Of a stretch of DNA of 64,000 nucleotides, positions 61,451 through 64,000 are shown piece after piece. This DNA is from Microbacterium sp. SMR1 (lineage in GTDB: Bacteria; Actinomycetota; Actinomycetes; Actinomycetales; Microbacteriaceae): contig NZ_QMBN01000001.1 of the NCBI RefSeq assembly GCF_003289625.1, positions 62,001-126,000 on the forward strand. The letters run 5' to 3'. A program made the translations under genes and the position numbers. The notes under the pieces are model-generated. The model searched no databases. It saw only the letters and a list, made by a program, of their open reading frames with translations, and had not been told where the DNA came from. Positions within the stretch are counted from its first letter, which is position 1. Each line of letters begins with the position of its first letter.

Positions 61451-62620
61451 GTGTCGTTCCCGTCGCCTCTCTCGCAGCCGCAGCCCGGTCACCCCGGTCC
61501 CATCCCGGCCGCGCCGACCTCGCCGCCCGTCGTCCCCGTCCGGGCGCGTCCCGGCGGCTGGGCGGCGCTCTGGGTCGGCGCGGTCCTCGTGGTGCTGCTC
61601 CTCGGGCTGGCGGCCTACCTCGTGTCGTTCCTCGGCTGGTTCGCCTCGATCGTGGGAGCCGTGCTCGCGCTGCTGCCGCTGCTGGGAGTGCTCTGGGTCG
61701 TCCGCATCGTCGATCGCTGGGAGCCCGAGCCGCCACGGCTGCTGTGGATCGCGCTGCTGTGGGGCGCCGTCGCGTCGGTGGTCATCGCGCTCGGCGTCGA
61801 CCTTCTCGTGACCATCGCCACCGGTCCGGCGCGTGACCCGCTCCTCGAGGCGATGAAGAGCGTCGTGCAGGCGCCCATCGTGGAGGAGATCGCGAAGGGC
61901 CTCGGCATCCTCCTCATGCTCCGTCTCGGGCGCCGCTACTTCGACGGCCCCGTCGACGGCGTCGTCTACGGGGCGATGATCGGGGCGGGGTTCGCCTTCA
62001 CCGAGAACATCCTCTACTTCGCCGACAGCCTGATCACCGGCGGTCTTGCTCAGGTGTCGGTCACGTTCGTGCTGCGCGGCATCCTCTCGCCCTTCGCCCA
62101 CGTCATGTTCACGGCTGCGACCGGCTTCGCGGTCGGACTCGCCGTGCGGCGGGGAGCACGGGGCGCCGCCGTGTTCGGGCCCTGGGCGACCGGCCTCGCC
62201 GTCGCGATCCTGCTGCACGCGCTCTGGAACGGCTCGGCTGCTTTCGCCGACTTCTTCGCCCTCTACGTGACGCTCCAGGTGCCTCTGTTCATCGGGTTCG
62301 TGATCGGCGTGCTGCTGCTGCGCCGCGAGGAGGCGCGCCTCACCCGCGAACGGCTCGACGACTACGCCGCGGCGGGCTGGTTCACCCCCGTCGAGGTCGA
62401 CCTGCTCGCCACCGGGGGAGGCCGAAGGCGCGCGCTGGCCTGGGCTCGGACACTTCCCGGCGACCGCACCGAGACGATGCGGGCATTCATCGCCGAGGCG
62501 ACGCGTCTCGCTGCCGCACGCCAACGGGCGCTGACCGGCCGCGACGATCGGGCGCTCTCCGACGAGCGCGAGCATCTCGCCCGGGCCACGCGCCTGCGAC
62601 AGGCCCTGCTGCGACCGTGA
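61451..62620 (+). CDS. PrsW-family intramembrane metalloprotease
   Basis: A 389-residue membrane protein with about nine transmembrane segments. The zinc-protease residues are visible: VEEIAKGLGILLM (EExxK), HVMFTAATGFAVG and HALWNGSAAF (HxxxN-like). PrsW proteins act in regulated intramembrane proteolysis of anti-sigma factors in Bacillus; here the substrate is unknown. The N-terminal 35 residues are Pro-rich and the C-terminal 90 residues cytoplasmic. GTG 61451 is the likely start. It is followed by a terminator-like inverted repeat. Confidence 0.88.
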   Translation: MSFPSPLSQPQPGHPGPIPAAPTSPPVVPVRARPGGWAALWVGAVLVVLLLGLAAYLVSFLGWFASIVGAVLALLPLLGVLWVVRIVDRWEPEPPRLLWIALLWGAVASVVIALGVDLLVTIATGPARDPLLEAMKSVVQAPIVEEIAKGLGILLMLRLGRRYFDGPVDGVVYGAMIGAGFAFTENILYFADSLITGGLAQVSVTFVLRGILSPFAHVMFTAATGFAVGLAVRRGARGAAVFGPWATGLAVAILLHALWNGSAAFADFFALYVTLQVPLFIGFVIGVLLLRREEARLTRERLDDYAAAGWFTPVEVDLLATGGGRRRALAWARTLPGDRTETMRAFIAEATRLAAARQRALTGRDDRALSDEREHLARATRLRQALLRP

Positions 62621-62651
62621 CTCTCGACCGGGACGACACCGCCCGGGAAAG

Positions 62652-62702
62652 ACTCAGCGCCCGGTGCTGCGGCGATGCCTGCATGTCTCCCGGGCGCTGA
62701 GT
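62652..62702. terminator. Inverted repeat after the PrsW gene
   Basis: Perfect 13-bp arms ACTCAGCGCCCGG (62652-62664) and CCGGGCGCTGAGT (62690-62702) with a 25-base loop, 31 bases after the stop codon. Probable terminator. The 184-base gap to the next gene holds nothing else recognisable. Confidence 0.55.
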
Positions 62703-62804
62703 TGGCCTGCCCTCATGATCCTCCCGCCGCCGCGCCGCGTCAAGAGGTGCGCTCGGGTGGGCGCCGCGTTGCACCCGTCCCCGCCCTCGGGTTGGATGGA
62801 CACC

Positions 62805-63173
62805 ATGACTGACGACCGCACCAAGCCCGAGATCGACGCCCCCGAGGGGCCCGCTCCCGATGACCTCGTCGTTCGCGACCTGATCGTCGGCGACGGCGCC
62901 GAGGCCAAGCCCGGCGACACCGTCACCGTTCACTATGTCGGCGTCGAGTACACCTCCGGCGAGGAGTTCGACTCGTCGTGGAACCGCGGTGAGAGCATCC
63001 AGTTCCCGCTCCGCGGCCTCATCCAGGGGTGGCAGGACGGCATCCCCGGGATGAAGGTCGGCGGACGCCGCGAGCTCGTGATCCCGCCGCACCTGGCCTA
63101 CGGCCCCGCCGGCGGTCACTTCCTCGGCGGCAAGACGCTGATCTTCATCATCGACCTGCTCGCGGTCGGCTGA
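62805..63173 (+). CDS. FKBP-type peptidyl-prolyl isomerase
   Basis: A 122-residue single-domain FKBP. DTVTVHYVGVEYTSGEEFDS, FPLRGLIQGWQDGIPGMKVG, RRELVIPPHLAYGP and LIFIIDLLAVG are the conserved strands of the fold. It has no signal peptide and so is cytoplasmic, catalysing cis-trans proline isomerisation. ATG 62805 is used; ATG 62796 is three codons upstream. It is followed by a strong terminator. Confidence 0.93.
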   Translation: MTDDRTKPEIDAPEGPAPDDLVVRDLIVGDGAEAKPGDTVTVHYVGVEYTSGEEFDSSWNRGESIQFPLRGLIQGWQDGIPGMKVGGRRELVIPPHLAYGPAGGHFLGGKTLIFIIDLLAVG

Positions 63174-63189
63174 CCGGGCGAATACCTCT

Positions 63190-63227
63190 CGACGGGCGGA
63201 TGCTGCAGAGCGCGGCATCCGCCCGTC
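63190..63227 (+). terminator. Terminator after the FKBP gene
   Basis: Perfect 14-bp arms CGACGGGCGGATGC (63190-63203) and GCATCCGCCCGTCG (63214-63227), 10-base loop, beginning 16 bases after the stop. Confidence 0.78.
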
Positions 63228-63335
63228 GTCGTTCGGCAACCGGAAATTTACATTCGCGGGAATAGGCTGTGCGAGGGTCGCGTTGCCGCCCCTGTACGCC
63301 GGACCCCTCCCGGACACCTACGACGAAGGACGATC

Positions 63336-63890
63336 ATGACCACGACCACCGACATCCCCGGTTACAAGGCTGGCACCTGGGTGCTCGACGCCTCCCACAG
63401 CGAGGTGGGCTTCAGCGTCCGCCACATGATGATCTCGAAGGTGCGCGGCACTTTCGCCGTCGCCGAGGCGACCATCGTCGCGCCCGAGAACCCGCTCGAG
63501 CTGACTCTCGACGCCAAGGTCGACGTCGCCTCGATCAACACCAAGGACGAGGGGCGCGACAACCACCTCCGCAGCGCCGACTTCTTCGACGTCGAGAACT
63601 ACCCCAACATCACGTTCGTCTCGACCGGCGTGCGTCAGCAGGGCGGCGACTTCCTCGTCGACGGCGACCTCACCATCAAGGACGTCACCAAGCCGGTGAC
63701 CTTCGAGGTCGAGTTCGGCGGCTTCGGCACCGACCCGTGGGGCAACTACAAGGCCGGCGCGACGGCCAAGACCGTCATCAACCGTGAGGAGTTCGGCCTC
63801 ACCTGGAACGCCGCACTCGAGACCGGCGGCGTCCTCGTCGGCAAGGACGTCACCATCGAGCTCGACCTGCAGGGCTCCATCCAGGCCTGA
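63336..63890 (+). CDS. YceI-family protein
   Basis: A 184-residue lipocalin-like protein of the YceI family, which bind isoprenoid or other lipid chains. GTWVLDASHSEVGFSVRHMM, FDVENYPNITFVSTGVR, DGDLTIKDVTKPVTFEVEFG and FGLTWNAALETGGVLVG are the family blocks. There is no signal peptide, so it is probably cytoplasmic, as in many actinobacterial members. ATG 63336 has GAAGGACG upstream. It stands alone and ends at a strong terminator. Confidence 0.93.
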   Translation: MTTTTDIPGYKAGTWVLDASHSEVGFSVRHMMISKVRGTFAVAEATIVAPENPLELTLDAKVDVASINTKDEGRDNHLRSADFFDVENYPNITFVSTGVRQQGGDFLVDGDLTIKDVTKPVTFEVEFGGFGTDPWGNYKAGATAKTVINREEFGLTWNAALETGGVLVGKDVTIELDLQGSIQA

Positions 63891-63905
63891 TCGCCCGGTT
63901 CTCTC

Positions 63906-63937
63906 CGAGGGGCGGATGCTGCGGCATCCGCCCCTCG
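63906..63937 (+). terminator. Terminator after the YceI gene
   Basis: CGAGGGGCGGATGC (63906-63919) and GCATCCGCCCCTCG (63924-63937) form a perfect 14-bp stem with loop TGCG, 16 bases after the stop. Confidence 0.8.
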
Positions 63938-63965
63938 TCGTGTCTCCGGGGGCGCGTCGGCCGGC

Positions 63966-64000
63966 TCACGGGGTCGGGTGGGCCGCGTCGTAGGCGCGGA
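63966..64000 (-). CDS. Possible C-terminal end of a minus-strand gene
   Basis: The minus-strand frame entering from the window edge reads RAYDAAHPTP and stops at TGA (63966-63968), directly before the YceI terminator. The codons are native-looking (mostly G/C at position 3) and the placement fits a convergent gene. Ten codons are too few to identify a family. Confidence 0.4.
   Translation of the reverse strand, partial: RAYDAAHPTP

Noticed and set aside
1..64000. CRISPR arrays, rRNA operons, restriction systems or classic toxin-antitoxin pairs
   Set aside because: No regularly spaced repeats, no rRNA-like sequence and no recognisable protein of these systems was found.

Overview
The window is high-G+C actinobacterial DNA, densely packed with genes, many starting with GTG. 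The gene set points to the family Microbacteriaceae, probably Microbacterium or a close relative. Supporting features are a wall-anchored protein ending in an LAxTG-type motif, a MoxR/DUF58/transglutaminase cluster, pta-ackA, a compact SRP RNA and several PadR, HxlR and LacI regulators. The genus is an inference; the actinobacterial assignment is firm.

Bases 1-18700 hold the 3' end of an M18 aminopeptidase, an MFS transporter facing a chromate transporter, and a 1517-residue wall-anchored metallophosphoesterase with two lamin-tail domains. Next comes a zinc-limitation pair: a CobW-like protein that has lost its GTPase motifs, transcribed away from a cysteine-free ribosomal protein L36 across a Fur/Zur-type palindrome. 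Then follow a PEP-mutase family enzyme, an oxidoreductase with its divergent HxlR regulator, PadR with an ABC1 kinase, a Nudix hydrolase, two lipoproteins (beta-lactamase fold; sugar dehydrogenase), a NYN protein and a baeRF-type protein. Bases 18700-26600 are mainly minus-strand metabolic genes: poxB, acyl-CoA synthetase, peptidase E, an F420-reductase-like protein, a siderophore-interacting protein and a lactonase.

Bases 26665-29125 are the clearest accessory region. Downstream of tRNA-Ser(GGA), a segment of about 2.2 kb with visibly lower G+C lies between two perfect 59-bp direct repeats. It carries a secreted chymotrypsin-fold protease and a lipoprotein, both using the rare TTA codon. No integrase is present.

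Bases 29900-53700 are mostly core functions: a dicarboxylate/cation symporter, the transglutaminase/DUF58/MoxR operon, SRP RNA, pta-ackA, then beta-phosphoglucomutase with a GH65 phosphorylase. These could feed disaccharide carbon into glycolysis and overflow acetate metabolism. After them come a flavin monooxygenase, dnaX-recR, oligopeptidase B, a Pit phosphate transporter, a cAMP-phosphodiesterase-like protein and aspartate ammonia-lyase.

Bases 54144-60505 form a glycoside-uptake operon: binding protein, two permeases, GH3 glycosidase and LacI regulator, preceded by two matching LacI-type operators. The window closes with a fumarylacetoacetate-hydrolase protein, a PrsW-type protease, an FKBP isomerase and a YceI protein. 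Several convergent or terminal junctions carry strong inverted repeats, two of them unusually long.
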